Assembly (NCBI GenBank): GCA_947629755.1 | Contig: CANREY010000013.1 | Coordinates: 1-38,697 of the forward strand | Direction: 5' to 3' | Length of the DNA stretch: 38,697 nucleotides | Source of the DNA: an uncultured Oscillospiraceae bacterium | GTDB taxonomy: Bacteria > Bacillota > Clostridia > Oscillospirales > Oscillospiraceae | Shown here: positions 11,650 through 20,858 of the stretch, piece after piece | Layout of the letters: each line of letters begins with the position of its first letter | How positions within the stretch are numbered: position 1 is the stretch's first letter | The notes under the pieces: model-generated | Seen by the model: only the letters and a program-made list of their open reading frames with translations | Database searches by the model: none | What the model was told of the DNA's origin: nothing | Program-made: the position numbers and the translations under genes

Positions 11650-12060
11650 ATGAAAAAAGCGATATATATTGCGCTGGCCATTGTAATGGCCCTGTCACTT
11701 GTGGCTTGTGGCGACAGCTCCGACGCCGACAGGAGCGACAACACCAAAGACGGCGTCATCGGCGACGGCCTTGGCGACATCGGCGACGACATCAGGGACA
11801 CCGTTGACGACATCGGCGACGACCTCACCGGCATGAACAACAGCCGCCCCACCGACACCTCAAATCCCGGCAGCATCACCGGTAACGGCACCGGCAACGG
11901 CTCCGTCGGCGGCGGCACGGGCAACGGTTCCACCGGCAACGGCCATATGGGCGGCTCTACCGGCACCAACGGCACGACCGGCACCAACGGTACAAATGGC
12001 ACGACCGGCACTAACGGCTCCATCGGTAACGGTACCGGCAACGGAAGCATGACCCGATAA
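11650..12060 (+). CDS. Putative lipoprotein with low-complexity Asp-rich and Gly/Asn/Thr-rich repeats
   Basis: Signal peptide with lipobox MKKAIYIALAIVMALSLVACG; then GDxxGDIGDD and TGNG/GTNGTT repeats; RBS AAGGAGGAACT. Confidence 0.75.
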   Translation: MKKAIYIALAIVMALSLVACGDSSDADRSDNTKDGVIGDGLGDIGDDIRDTVDDIGDDLTGMNNSRPTDTSNPGSITGNGTGNGSVGGGTGNGSTGNGHMGGSTGTNGTTGTNGTNGTTGTNGSIGNGTGNGSMTR

Positions 12061-12082
12061 GCCTCAAGCTTCATTAAAAATT

Positions 12083-12107
12083 CGGCGGCGTGAATATCAC
12101 GCCGCCG
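12083..12107 (+). terminator. Rho-independent terminator
   Basis: CGGCGGCGTG-aatat-CACGCCGCCG followed by GTTTTCTTT. Confidence 0.85.
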
Positions 12108-12122
12108 GTTTTCTTTGAGATT

Positions 12123-13997
12123 TTATATATTTTTTTCTCTCTCCGCCATCGCCGCGCGGCGGCGGTACATATCGAGGTACGCCTCGCTCCTCAGCTTCTC
12201 CACAGCCGTTTTGAGCTCCTCCCGGCGGCCGGGCTTTTTGAGAAGCGCGGCCATAAACGGCGCGTACTTCCTCCCCGCCCCGGCAATGAGCTCCTCCACC
12301 GCCGCGTCAAATTCCCTGACGGGCCTATACCGGCTGGCGGTCTCCTCCACCGTGGAGGCCAGCACGTCGGCGGCGGCCACTATGCCGATGACCGGCCGGA
12401 CCTTCGTGGAGCTCAGATCGAAATCCACGGGGTAGCCGCCTTTGTCGTTATAGTACCTGTGGTGTCCCTTGGCCACGTCGGCGTAGGCCGCGGTGGATTC
12501 GTGCGCGCCCAAAAGCTCGTAGCCGCAGTGGGCGTGGAGCCTTATGAGCTCCTCCTCCTCCTCAAAAAGTCCCCGGCAGGCGGAATTTTCAAGGTGGAAA
12601 AAGTGCACCATTCCCGTGTCATAGAGCCTTCCCGCCGTCATGGCGAAGTCCAAAAGCTCCTCACGCCTTTCACGGACACCGTCGGCGTCCCTTGTCCCGC
12701 AGACGCCCGCCAGCTCCCCCGGACAGTCGTCCACGGCCCAACCGGCCAGCCTCCCGGCTATTTTTCCCGTTATCCACATTCGCACGTACCCCACCGGGTA
12801 GCGGGCGGCGAATACGTCCTGCAAAAGCTCAAAGAAGCTCACGCCCCCCTCCACCTCCCGGTAGGCGTAGAGGAACTGCTTGGCGAAGAAAAGGAGCTGC
12901 TCGTTGTTTTCATCGCTGGGAGCCCTGATGAGCCATGAGAGCATTCTGTCGGTCATGCGCCGTATCCTCAGCTCCCCGCCGGTGGGCATTTTCCCTCCGG
13001 GCATGAATTTCAGATACTCCATATAGTATGCCGGGGCGCTGAGGTAGGCGAAGGCTCCCTTTCCCCCAAGGTCGTCCATGGGCACCGACCTTGTAAGGGC
13101 GTATATCCCGTCAAGAAGCTCCTCGATGGTCATGGAGCCTGAGTGGTACATCGCCGCCAGATACGCGTACTGCCACCTGGGCTGCAATGGCTCTCCCCGC
13201 TCCCGCGCGGCCCTCAGCTGGCGCTCTTGGACTGTCTGGGCCGACTCCAGCACCTTGGCGAAGGCGTCGGGCCCGGCGTGGCCTGAGCGCAGGTAGTTGA
13301 GCATGGTCGTGCACTCCTGATGGCTCTTGTAGAGGTAGAGGTCCCACGGGAGCTCCGGCGTCTTTGCCCGTATGTCCGGGTCAGAGAGCAGCCTGATGCT
13401 CCGCGTCAGGGCCTCAAGCTTGCGCTTGGCTATCTCAGGCTGTGTCCCGTCGTAGCCGAGAGCGATGTTGCCCATGCTCCTGTGTATGTAGCCGCGGGTC
13501 TCGCTGTCCGCCGTGTCGTAATACTCCGTCTCAAAATATGACGCGGCCTCGGAAAAGCACATGCGCATTCTTGCCGAGTAGAGCCTTATGGGTCCGGGCT
13601 TGAGCATGGACTCCATGTTATATAAGCTCATGCCCACGAAGTACAGCTCCCTTATGAGCATATCCTGAAGATTTCTGTGTCTGGCGTAGTCCATAAGGGC
13701 CAGATGTATCCTGTAATGGAGCCACACGTCGCTCTGGGCCTGGTTGTTCATGAGCTTTCCCGCGAACTCCAAAAGGTCCGAAAGCTCCTCATCTGTAGCC
13801 GAGAGTATGTTGTCCAGAAGAGGGAAAAGCTCCTGACGCAAAAGGGCGGTCCCCCTCTCCACGGCCTGCCTCGTCTGAAGCACCAGCTTGCGTGAGGCGT
13901 CCACGAACTCCTCCGGCGTCATCTTCCCCGCGTCGGGCCCCACGTTCTCCGAGACTGACTTCAGGAGCCTTAAGTATTCCTCCTGATAGGCTCTCAT
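12123..13997 (-). CDS. HD-GYP-like domain protein with altered HD motif
   Basis: C-terminal RLHAHCGYELLG...GHHRYYNDKGGYP...VAAADVLAS matches HD-GYP spacing; the canonical LHDIGK position reads LYDTGM. Start overlaps the upstream kinase stop (ATGA). Confidence 0.7.
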   Translation of the reverse strand: MRAYQEEYLRLLKSVSENVGPDAGKMTPEEFVDASRKLVLQTRQAVERGTALLRQELFPLLDNILSATDEELSDLLEFAGKLMNNQAQSDVWLHYRIHLALMDYARHRNLQDMLIRELYFVGMSLYNMESMLKPGPIRLYSARMRMCFSEAASYFETEYYDTADSETRGYIHRSMGNIALGYDGTQPEIAKRKLEALTRSIRLLSDPDIRAKTPELPWDLYLYKSHQECTTMLNYLRSGHAGPDAFAKVLESAQTVQERQLRAARERGEPLQPRWQYAYLAAMYHSGSMTIEELLDGIYALTRSVPMDDLGGKGAFAYLSAPAYYMEYLKFMPGGKMPTGGELRIRRMTDRMLSWLIRAPSDENNEQLLFFAKQFLYAYREVEGGVSFFELLQDVFAARYPVGYVRMWITGKIAGRLAGWAVDDCPGELAGVCGTRDADGVRERREELLDFAMTAGRLYDTGMVHFFHLENSACRGLFEEEEELIRLHAHCGYELLGAHESTAAYADVAKGHHRYYNDKGGYPVDFDLSSTKVRPVIGIVAAADVLASTVEETASRYRPVREFDAAVEELIAGAGRKYAPFMAALLKKPGRREELKTAVEKLRSEAYLDMYRRRAAMAEREKNI

Positions 13998-15925
13998 TCG
14001 GGGCTCACCCCCTCGCGCCTTACAAATCTCTCAAGCACGTTCGTAAGGCTCTCTATGCTCACGGGCTTCGGGACGTGGTCGTTCATGCCCGCCCGCTTGC
14101 AGGCCTTTATGTCCTCCACAAAGGCGTTGGCACTCATGGCGACTATGGGCACTTCGGCGCTGTCGGGCCTTTTTAATTCCCGAATTGCCTTTGTGGCCTC
14201 AAAGCCGTTCATCACCGGCATCTGTATGTCCATGAATATGAGGTCAAAGCTCCCCGGCTCGCTCTTTTTGAATACCTCCACAGCCTCCCGGCCGTCCCCG
14301 GCGCAGGTGACGGTGGTGCCAAGCATCTCAAGTAGCTCCGTGCCGATCTCCTGATTGAGCTCGTTATCCTCCACCAAAAGCACCCTCATGCCCTCAAAGG
14401 ACGGCCCCTCGTCGCGGATACCGCTGTCCTTTTTCCGCTCCGGCGTGCAGGAGTAGAGCATATGGCCCAGCCTTGAGCGGAAAAGGGGCTTGGGGATAAA
14501 CGCCGTGATGCCGCACTTTCTCATCTCGTCCGCAGTCAGCGTCCACTCGTAGGAGGACATGAGGAATATGGGTATATCCCTTCCCAGCATCTCCCTGAGC
14601 TCCCGGCAGGCCTGAACGCCGTCCACCACCGGAAGCCGCCAGCCCAAAAGTATGGCGAAGTAATCCTCCCCGGCGCTTCTGGCCTTCTCGGCCATGTCCG
14701 TGGCCTCCCAGGCGCTCTCCACTATGTCGCACTCCATGCCCAGATCCGCGAGTATCTCCCGGATATTCGTCCGCGACGCGTCGTCCACGTCGGCGGCCAG
14801 CACCCGGTAGCCTTTGAGCTCCAAAAGCTCCTCGTCCCCGCTCTCCCGCTGCTCAAGTGGGAGCGTGACTGTGAATTTCGAGCCCTTGCCCAGCTCGCTC
14901 TCCACGATTATCTCGCCGTTCATCATCTTGACGAGGTTATATGTTATGGTCATGCCAAGGCCCGTGCCCTCTATCTTACGCACGCCCTCGGCCCGCTCGA
15001 AGGGCTGGAATATCTTCTCCAAGAATTCCTGGCTCATGCCCATGCCGGTGTCGGTTATCTCAAACTCGTAGTATGTATAATTGCGTCCCTCGGTGCCGGC
15101 AGAGCCCGTCTCCCTGATCCTGAGCGTTATCACGCCCTCCTCAGGGGTGAATTTCACGCAGTTTGACAGGATATTTATGAGCACCTGCTGAATCCTGAGC
15201 TGGTCGCCCCTGACCTTCTCATGGCGAAGGCCCGTGAAGTCCATCTCCACCCTCTGGCGCTTCCTGTCCGCCTGGGGCTTGAATACGGCCATGAGGGAGT
15301 GGACGAAGTCGGCCATGGTGAAGTCCTCCGGCGTCAGGGACATCTTGCCGCTCTCTATCCTCGACATGTCAAGTATGTCGTTTATGAGCGCCAAAAGGTG
15401 CTTTGAGCTTAAGGAGATCTTATCGAGGCAGTCCGCCACCCGGTCCGTCTCGTCAAGATGGGCCTGAGCTATTGTGGTCATGCCGATTATGGCGTTGAGG
15501 GGCGTCCTTATGTCGTGGGACATGCTGGATAAGAAGTCCGACTTTGCCTTATTTGCCGCGTTTGCCGCGTCCAGGGCGCTCTGGAGCGCCGCCTTAGAGG
15601 CCTCTATGCGCTGGGCCTGACGCTCCAAGTCCTCTGTCACGTCCCGCATGAGCATGACCTTATACCCGCCGGGGTAACCGCTTACGCTGACAGCGTAGCC
15701 GCGCTCCCACACTCTCCCCTGCCATGTCTCGCCGTCGGTCCCCGTCCGGTCAAGGGTCTCCCGCAACGACATCAAAAGCTCCGCCTCACGCCCGGCGGCT
15801 ATCCTTGCGGCGTTTTTGTTTTCATAGACTATCCGCCACCTTCCCCCTTCGCCCTTTTCCGCCACGAAGGCCGGAATGGCCAGCGGCCCGAAGGCCGGCT
15901 CCGGCGAATTGATTATCCCGTCCAT
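13994..15925 (-). CDS. PAS-containing hybrid sensor histidine kinase with two receiver domains (first degenerate)
   Basis: SHDIRTPLNAIIGMT (HisKA), TDTGMGMSQEFLEKIFQPF and GTGLGMTITYNLVKMM (HATPase), FAILLGWRLPVVDG (REC1), FDLIFMDIQMPVMNG (REC2). Likely start MDGIIN at 15925 after GGGGGGAGATAGGACT. Confidence 0.9.
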   Translation of the reverse strand: MDGIINSPEPAFGPLAIPAFVAEKGEGGRWRIVYENKNAARIAAGREAELLMSLRETLDRTGTDGETWQGRVWERGYAVSVSGYPGGYKVMLMRDVTEDLERQAQRIEASKAALQSALDAANAANKAKSDFLSSMSHDIRTPLNAIIGMTTIAQAHLDETDRVADCLDKISLSSKHLLALINDILDMSRIESGKMSLTPEDFTMADFVHSLMAVFKPQADRKRQRVEMDFTGLRHEKVRGDQLRIQQVLINILSNCVKFTPEEGVITLRIRETGSAGTEGRNYTYYEFEITDTGMGMSQEFLEKIFQPFERAEGVRKIEGTGLGMTITYNLVKMMNGEIIVESELGKGSKFTVTLPLEQRESGDEELLELKGYRVLAADVDDASRTNIREILADLGMECDIVESAWEATDMAEKARSAGEDYFAILLGWRLPVVDGVQACRELREMLGRDIPIFLMSSYEWTLTADEMRKCGITAFIPKPLFRSRLGHMLYSCTPERKKDSGIRDEGPSFEGMRVLLVEDNELNQEIGTELLEMLGTTVTCAGDGREAVEVFKKSEPGSFDLIFMDIQMPVMNGFEATKAIRELKRPDSAEVPIVAMSANAFVEDIKACKRAGMNDHVPKPVSIESLTNVLERFVRREGVSPE

Positions 15926-16044
15926 AGTCCTATCTCCCCCCCGATAGCTTTCAGGTGTATAAAAAACCAGTTTAATTATATCACCTCTTAGTCGTATTGT
16001 CCACATTTTACGATGTCTTTCGTCCCTTTTTTTCATACTATCCA

Positions 16045-16073
16045 TTGGCATTTTCATTTATTAGTGTTATAAT
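16045..16073 (+). promoter_or_regulatory. Sigma70-type promoter upstream of plsY
   Basis: TTGGCA-17 nt-TATAAT. Confidence 0.7.
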
Positions 16074-16116
16074 AGAACAAATCGGAGAGACAATTCGGAG
16101 AAGGGAGAGATATAAA

Positions 16117-16728
16117 ATGCTTCGAGCCATACTCTTTGTTCTGATAGGCTACATATCCGGAAGTGTGACATATATCCACATATTCTCCGCGCTTTTAAAA
16201 AAGGGCGACATCGTGTCCATGAGCCCCGACAAAAACCCCGGCTCAGCCAACGCCTTTACATACGGGGGCTTTGTCTGCGGGTGTCTCACTTTGTGCTTTG
16301 AGCTTTTGAAGGGCTTTGTCCCCGTGTGGCTCTATATGCACACCACCGGGGCCTCCTCCCCCTACGCCGTGACCTTCGTGGTTCTGGCGCCGGTAGTGGG
16401 CCACGCCTTTTCCATATTCCACGGCTTTCGCGGCGGCAAGGGCATCGCCGCCTCCTTCGGGGCGCTCTTGGGGCTCATGCCCATGTGGCTCCCCGCGGTG
16501 ACGCTGGCGTTCTTCTTCATATTCTTCTCCGTCGTGCTCCGCGTCACCCCCAATTTTTATAGGACTCTGGCTGCCTACATCGTATCCACCCTTGTCCTTA
16601 TCTTCGGGCATCTGCCCTTTCCCGTGTGGCTGGGCTTCGCGGCCATCTCGGCCGTTGTGACACTCAAGCTCCACATGAGCGCGGAGGAGAGAGAAAAAGT
16701 AAAGGTGAAGCTTCTATGGATGGACTGA
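16117..16728 (+). CDS. plsY: PlsY-like glycerol-3-phosphate acyltransferase (divergent)
   Basis: GYISGSVTYIHIF, KNPGSANAFTYGG, VVGHAFSIFHGFRGGKGIAASFG; start ATG at 16117. Confidence 0.8.
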   Translation: MLRAILFVLIGYISGSVTYIHIFSALLKKGDIVSMSPDKNPGSANAFTYGGFVCGCLTLCFELLKGFVPVWLYMHTTGASSPYAVTFVVLAPVVGHAFSIFHGFRGGKGIAASFGALLGLMPMWLPAVTLAFFFIFFSVVLRVTPNFYRTLAAYIVSTLVLIFGHLPFPVWLGFAAISAVVTLKLHMSAEEREKVKVKLLWMD

Positions 16729-17843
16729 TACTCTCCTGCGGCACCGGCGGCGGCCACAACTCAGCCGGTATGGCGGTGATGGAGGAGCTTCGTCGCCGTG
16801 GCCACGGCGCTGATATGATGAACCCCTACACACTAAAAAGCGAGGCCCTCGCCCACCGGGTGGACAACACGTATATAAAGCTCGTCCAGCGCGCGCCGAG
16901 GGCCTTCGGACTTGTCTACGGGGCCGGTAATCTATACCGCAAGCTCCCCTTAAACTCCCCCGTACAGCTGTGCAACAGGAAGCTCGCCGATCTCATGGAG
17001 CGCTATCTCGCCGAGAAAAAGTACGATTTTATAATAATGTCCCACCTTTTCCCGGCTGAGATAATGACCATATTGAAGCGCCGGGGCGTAAAGCTCCCCA
17101 AGACCGTATTCGTGGACACTGACTACACCTGCGCCCCCTTCTCCGAGGAGATAGACGTGGACGCGTGGGTCGTTCCCAACGATACGGTGCTTGAGGAATT
17201 TATCGCTCACGGCGTGCCCCGCGAGCGCCTCTACCCCTACGGTATCCCCGTGGCCTCCGCCTTTTCAAAGCCGGAAGCCAAGTCGGCGGCGAAGGCGAGA
17301 CTGCGCCTGCCTCCGGACACCAACTACATACTCATCTCCGGCGGGAGCATGGGCGCCGGGAGCCTTGAGACTGCCATAGAGGCCGCGAAGGAGACGCTGA
17401 CCGATAACGAGAGGGCAATAGTCATCTGCGGCTCAAATAAGGCCCTCTACGAAAAGCTCCGGGAAAAGCACGGCCACGACGTCATATTGGCCGGCCACAC
17501 CCACGACATGGCGGGATACATGCACGCCTCGGAGGCATATCTCACAAAACCCGGCGGCCTCTCCTCCACCGAGGCGGCCGTTCTGGGCATACCCATGATA
17601 CACCTGCCGCCGATCCCAGGTTGCGAGACGGTGAACGCGAAGCTCTTTTCCGACCTTGGCATGAGCATCACCTGCCGCTCCTCCCTCTCCTCCATGAAAA
17701 AGGCCCTTGAGGCCATTCGCGACCCCAACCTTCGCGCCTCCATGCTCCGCGCCCAGAAGACCCACGTCTCCCCCACCTCCGCCTCCGACATCTGCGCCCT
17801 CGCCGAGCGCCTCGCAAAACCGCCGGAAAACGCTGAAATATAA
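16716..17843 (+). CDS. MGDG synthase/diacylglycerol glucosyltransferase-like GT28 glycosyltransferase
   Basis: MDGLILSCGTGGGHNSAGMAVMEELRRRGH..., VFVDTDYTCAP, ILISGGSMGAGS, KPGGLSSTEAAVLGIPMIHLPPIPGCE; overlaps the plsY end by 13 nt. Confidence 0.85.
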   Translation: MDGLILSCGTGGGHNSAGMAVMEELRRRGHGADMMNPYTLKSEALAHRVDNTYIKLVQRAPRAFGLVYGAGNLYRKLPLNSPVQLCNRKLADLMERYLAEKKYDFIIMSHLFPAEIMTILKRRGVKLPKTVFVDTDYTCAPFSEEIDVDAWVVPNDTVLEEFIAHGVPRERLYPYGIPVASAFSKPEAKSAAKARLRLPPDTNYILISGGSMGAGSLETAIEAAKETLTDNERAIVICGSNKALYEKLREKHGHDVILAGHTHDMAGYMHASEAYLTKPGGLSSTEAAVLGIPMIHLPPIPGCETVNAKLFSDLGMSITCRSSLSSMKKALEAIRDPNLRASMLRAQKTHVSPTSASDICALAERLAKPPENAEI

Positions 17844-17860
17844 TAACACCCCCAAAAACC

Positions 17861-17893
17861 GCGCGGCCCCACGGGCCGCGCCTCTCTTTTTTC
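17861..17893 (+). terminator. Terminator after the glycosyltransferase gene
   Basis: GCGCGGCCC-cac-GGGCCGCGC followed by CTCTCTTTTTTC. Confidence 0.8.
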
Positions 17894-18045
17894 AAATAAT
17901 TTTCGCGGCGACATGCGCGTCGCGAAAATTACCTTTTGTTTTGCGGAGTGTATGGCCCTCCGGGCCATGCGCGGAGCAAAACGGCAGTAAAAAATCCAGA
18001 ATAGGTCCGCAGACCTTTTCTGGATTTTTTACGCACGTCCCCCAT

Positions 18046-18089
18046 AAAATAAAAGGATTGCGGCCCGCAGGCCGCATTCCTTTTATTTT
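18046..18089 (-). terminator. rpmE terminator
   Basis: AAAATAAAAGGAATGCGGCC-TGCG-GGCCGCAATCCTTTTATTTT on the minus strand, overlapping the rpmE stop. Confidence 0.75.
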
Positions 18090-18283
18090 AAGCCAAATTT
18101 CTTATTGAACTTATCCACGCGTCCGCTGGTGTCCACCAGCTTCTGCTTGCCGGTATAAAAGGGGTGACACTTGGAGCAGATTTCGACCTTGATGTCACTC
18201 TTTGTACTGCCGGTCTCAATGACCTCGCCGCAGGCGCACCGGATAGTGGTCTGCTCGTACTTGGGGTGGATGCCCTCCTTCAT
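18083..18283 (-). CDS. rpmE: 50S ribosomal protein L31 (Zn-binding type)
   Basis: [66 protein letters not shown]. Confidence 0.97.
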   Translation of the reverse strand: MKEGIHPKYEQTTIRCACGEVIETGSTKSDIKVEICSKCHPFYTGKQKLVDTSGRVDKFNKKFGLK

Positions 18284-18328
18284 TATGTTCACCTCTTTCG
18301 TCTGTCGTCGTACTTTCACGCAACGGTT

Positions 18329-18357
18329 ATTGTATCACCGGTTACATGCGTTGTCAA
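18329..18357 (-). promoter_or_regulatory. Sigma70-type promoter of rpmE
   Basis: Minus strand TTGACA-17 nt-TACAAT. Confidence 0.8.
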
Positions 18358-18382
18358 CACTTTTTTTCGTTTAAGTCCTCTT

Positions 18383-19069
18383 TTAAACCACTCTCAAGGG
18401 CTTAAATCTCAGGTGGTCCGCCGATATGAGCTTATAGCTTATCCCCCGGTCCGCGCCCTCGAAGGCCAGCTGTCTGCCTGAGCCGTGTATATGTCCGTAG
18501 TAGCACTCATGTACGCCGTAGCGCTCCATCACGTCTATCATGCCAGCGGCGTAAAATTTCCCGAATATGGGCGGATAGTGGAGAAAAACTATCTTCCGCT
18601 CAGCGTCCCCGGCGCACTTCAAGCTGGCCTCCAGCCTCCCTATCTCCCGGTCCATTATCTTCTTATCGTGTGGCGCGGGATTTTCGTTGGGACACAGCCA
18701 CCCCCGTGTGCCGCATATGGCGGTGTTCTCGTAGAAAAAGCAGTTATTATTCAGTATTTCTATTGAATTTATGTTGTTTTCCCCGAAAAATTTCTTCGCC
18801 GCGCTGGCGGTGGACCACCAGTAGTCGTGGTTGCCCTTCAAAATTATCTTCCTCCCCGGAAGCCCGTCGATGAATTTAAAATCCTCAAGGCACCCGGCAA
18901 GGTCCATTCCCCAGGTGAGGTCCCCGCATATGACGGTGGTGTCCTCCGCACCCACGGTCTCAAAGCCCCGCAGGAGCTTGGTTATATGGTCGTCCCACTC
19001 CGGGCCGAAGACGTCCATGGGCTTGTCCGTCTCAAAGGACAGGTGGAGATCGCCTATGGTGAAAAGCAT
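18383..19069 (-). CDS. Metallophosphoesterase
   Basis: TIGDLHLS, VICGDLTWG, LKGNHDYWW, LHYPPIFGKF, YYGHIHG. Confidence 0.9.
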   Translation of the reverse strand: MLFTIGDLHLSFETDKPMDVFGPEWDDHITKLLRGFETVGAEDTTVICGDLTWGMDLAGCLEDFKFIDGLPGRKIILKGNHDYWWSTASAAKKFFGENNINSIEILNNNCFFYENTAICGTRGWLCPNENPAPHDKKIMDREIGRLEASLKCAGDAERKIVFLHYPPIFGKFYAAGMIDVMERYGVHECYYGHIHGSGRQLAFEGADRGISYKLISADHLRFKPLRVV

Positions 19070-19146
19070 TTTTTACCCCCCGGCAAAGTATAAAAACAGT
19101 CAAAGCTCAAATAATATGAGTGAAATTTTAAAAAAGGAGCAGGGAT

Positions 19147-19326
19147 ATGAGCGAAAACATAAATTGGGACGACAAGCTCAGCAGCGTCGGTTGCGACGTC
19201 GTCAACTGCCGCTACCACGGCAAGGACAACCACTGCCACGCCGACTCCATCGTGGTGGAATCACACTCAGCCATACGCAAGGCCGAGACCTTCTGCAACA
19301 CCTTCGAGGCCAAGAGCATCGACTGA
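19147..19326 (+). CDS. DUF1540 domain small Cys-rich protein
   Basis: Hand translation MSENINWDDKLSSVGCDVVNCRYHGKDNHCHADSIVVESHSAIRKAETFCNTFEAKSID*; RBS AAAGGAG upstream. 59 aa, below the track cutoff. Confidence 0.8.
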   Translation: MSENINWDDKLSSVGCDVVNCRYHGKDNHCHADSIVVESHSAIRKAETFCNTFEAKSID

Positions 19327-19351
19327 CCGGGCAATGTCCCGGTTTACATAA

Positions 19352-20839
19352 TTATTTAAGGAAATCCCTGACCTCTCCCTTAAGCTCCGTCTTGTCAAGG
19401 CTCCTTGTAAATCTGGCGGTCTTGCCCATCAGCGCCTTTAATGGAGCCGGGGCCGGAACGCCGCTTGCGCTCTCAAGCTCGGCTATGAGCTCAGGGCCCG
19501 TGTGTGCCGGTGTCTCACCGATGGCCTCAAGGACGGCGGCGCAGAATTTGTAGGGGCTGGCGGTGGAGACCACCACGCTCACCGTCTCATCACCCGTCGC
19601 CCTGCGGTACTTCTCCAATGCCCCGTAGGCCACGGCGGTGTGTGTGTCCATAAGATATTCGTGCTCTTTGAAAGCCCTCATTATTACCGCCTTGGTCTCC
19701 TCGTCGTCACAGCTTGCCGCTGAGAAGACGTCGTCAAGTGCCGACTTTATCTTATCGGAAATCTCGTACCTCCCCGTCTGCCTGAGCTTTTCCATATACC
19801 CCGCCGTCTCGCTGTCGTCCGAGCCGGACAGGTCAAAGAGGAGCCTTTCCAGATTGCTGGACACCAGTATGTCCATGGAGGGGGAGATGGTGGTGTAAAA
19901 GTCCCTGTTCCTGTCGTAAACGCCGGTATTTATAAAGGAGGTCAGCACGTCGTTTTTATTTGAGGCGCAGATAAGGCGCTTCACTGGAAGGCCCATCTTC
20001 ATGGCGTAGTACCCGGCAAGTATGTCGCCGAAGTTCCCGGTGGGCACGCAGAAGTTTACGCCGTCCCCCTCGGATATGTCCCCGGAGCTTATAAGGTCGC
20101 AGTAGGCGGAGATATAGTAGACTATCTGGGGAAGAAGCCGGCCCCAGTTTATGGAGTTTGCCGAGGAGAGCAGCCACCCGGACTTCGACAGCTCCTCCCG
20201 GAGCTCAGGATCGGAGAATATCTCCTTCACCGTGGTCTGGGCGTCGTCAAAGTTCCCGTTCACGGCGCAGACGGCGACGTTGGAGCCCTCTTGGCTCGTC
20301 ATCTGGAGCTTCTGTATGTCCGAAACGCCGTCCCTTGGGTAGAAGACCATTATCTTTGTCCCCTCCACGTCGGCAAAGCCCTCCAACGCCGCCTTGCCCG
20401 TGTCGCCGGAGGTGGCCACAAGGATACACACCTTCCTCGTCTCCCCGTTTTTCGCCGTGGCGGCGGTGAGAAGATAAGGGAGCATCTGCAAGGCCATGTC
20501 CTTAAAGGCGCAGGTGGGCCCGTGCCAGAGCTCAAGGAAGTGGGTCCTGTGGTCCAGCTTCCTCACCGGGGCGACCTTTGGCGTGTCGAAGCCCTCCGGC
20601 CCGTATGCTCGGTTCGTAAAGTCCGTGAGCTCCGCCACGGTGTAGTCCTCCAAAAAGAGCTTCATCACGTACACCGCCCGCTGGCGGTAATTCATACCCC
20701 GAAGCTCCCCTATGGCCCCCTTGGGCAATCTCGGTAAAACTTCCGGCACAAAAAGTCCCCCGTCAACGCTCAGGCCCCTCTCGATGGCCTGAGCTGACGA
20801 GACGTGTTCACTTTTGTTTCTGGTGCTGACGTAGCGCAT
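19352..20839 (-). CDS. thrC: Threonine synthase
   Basis: MRYVSTRNKSEHVSSAQAIERGLSVDGGLFVPE..., HGPTCAFKDMALQMLP, VATSGDTGKAALEGF, VPTGNFGDILAGYYA. Confidence 0.95.
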   Translation of the reverse strand: MRYVSTRNKSEHVSSAQAIERGLSVDGGLFVPEVLPRLPKGAIGELRGMNYRQRAVYVMKLFLEDYTVAELTDFTNRAYGPEGFDTPKVAPVRKLDHRTHFLELWHGPTCAFKDMALQMLPYLLTAATAKNGETRKVCILVATSGDTGKAALEGFADVEGTKIMVFYPRDGVSDIQKLQMTSQEGSNVAVCAVNGNFDDAQTTVKEIFSDPELREELSKSGWLLSSANSINWGRLLPQIVYYISAYCDLISSGDISEGDGVNFCVPTGNFGDILAGYYAMKMGLPVKRLICASNKNDVLTSFINTGVYDRNRDFYTTISPSMDILVSSNLERLLFDLSGSDDSETAGYMEKLRQTGRYEISDKIKSALDDVFSAASCDDEETKAVIMRAFKEHEYLMDTHTAVAYGALEKYRRATGDETVSVVVSTASPYKFCAAVLEAIGETPAHTGPELIAELESASGVPAPAPLKALMGKTARFTRSLDKTELKGEVRDFLK

Positions 20840-20858
20840 AAGCTTCTCCGTTCTGCCC

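Larger units (their letters stand above)
17861..18089. repeat. Five consecutive hairpins in the convergent intergenic region
   Basis: Hairpins at 17861-17881, 17898-17930, 17938-17982, 17987-18032 and 18046-18089; four have a GGYCC-loop-GGRCC-like tip. Confidence 0.75.
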
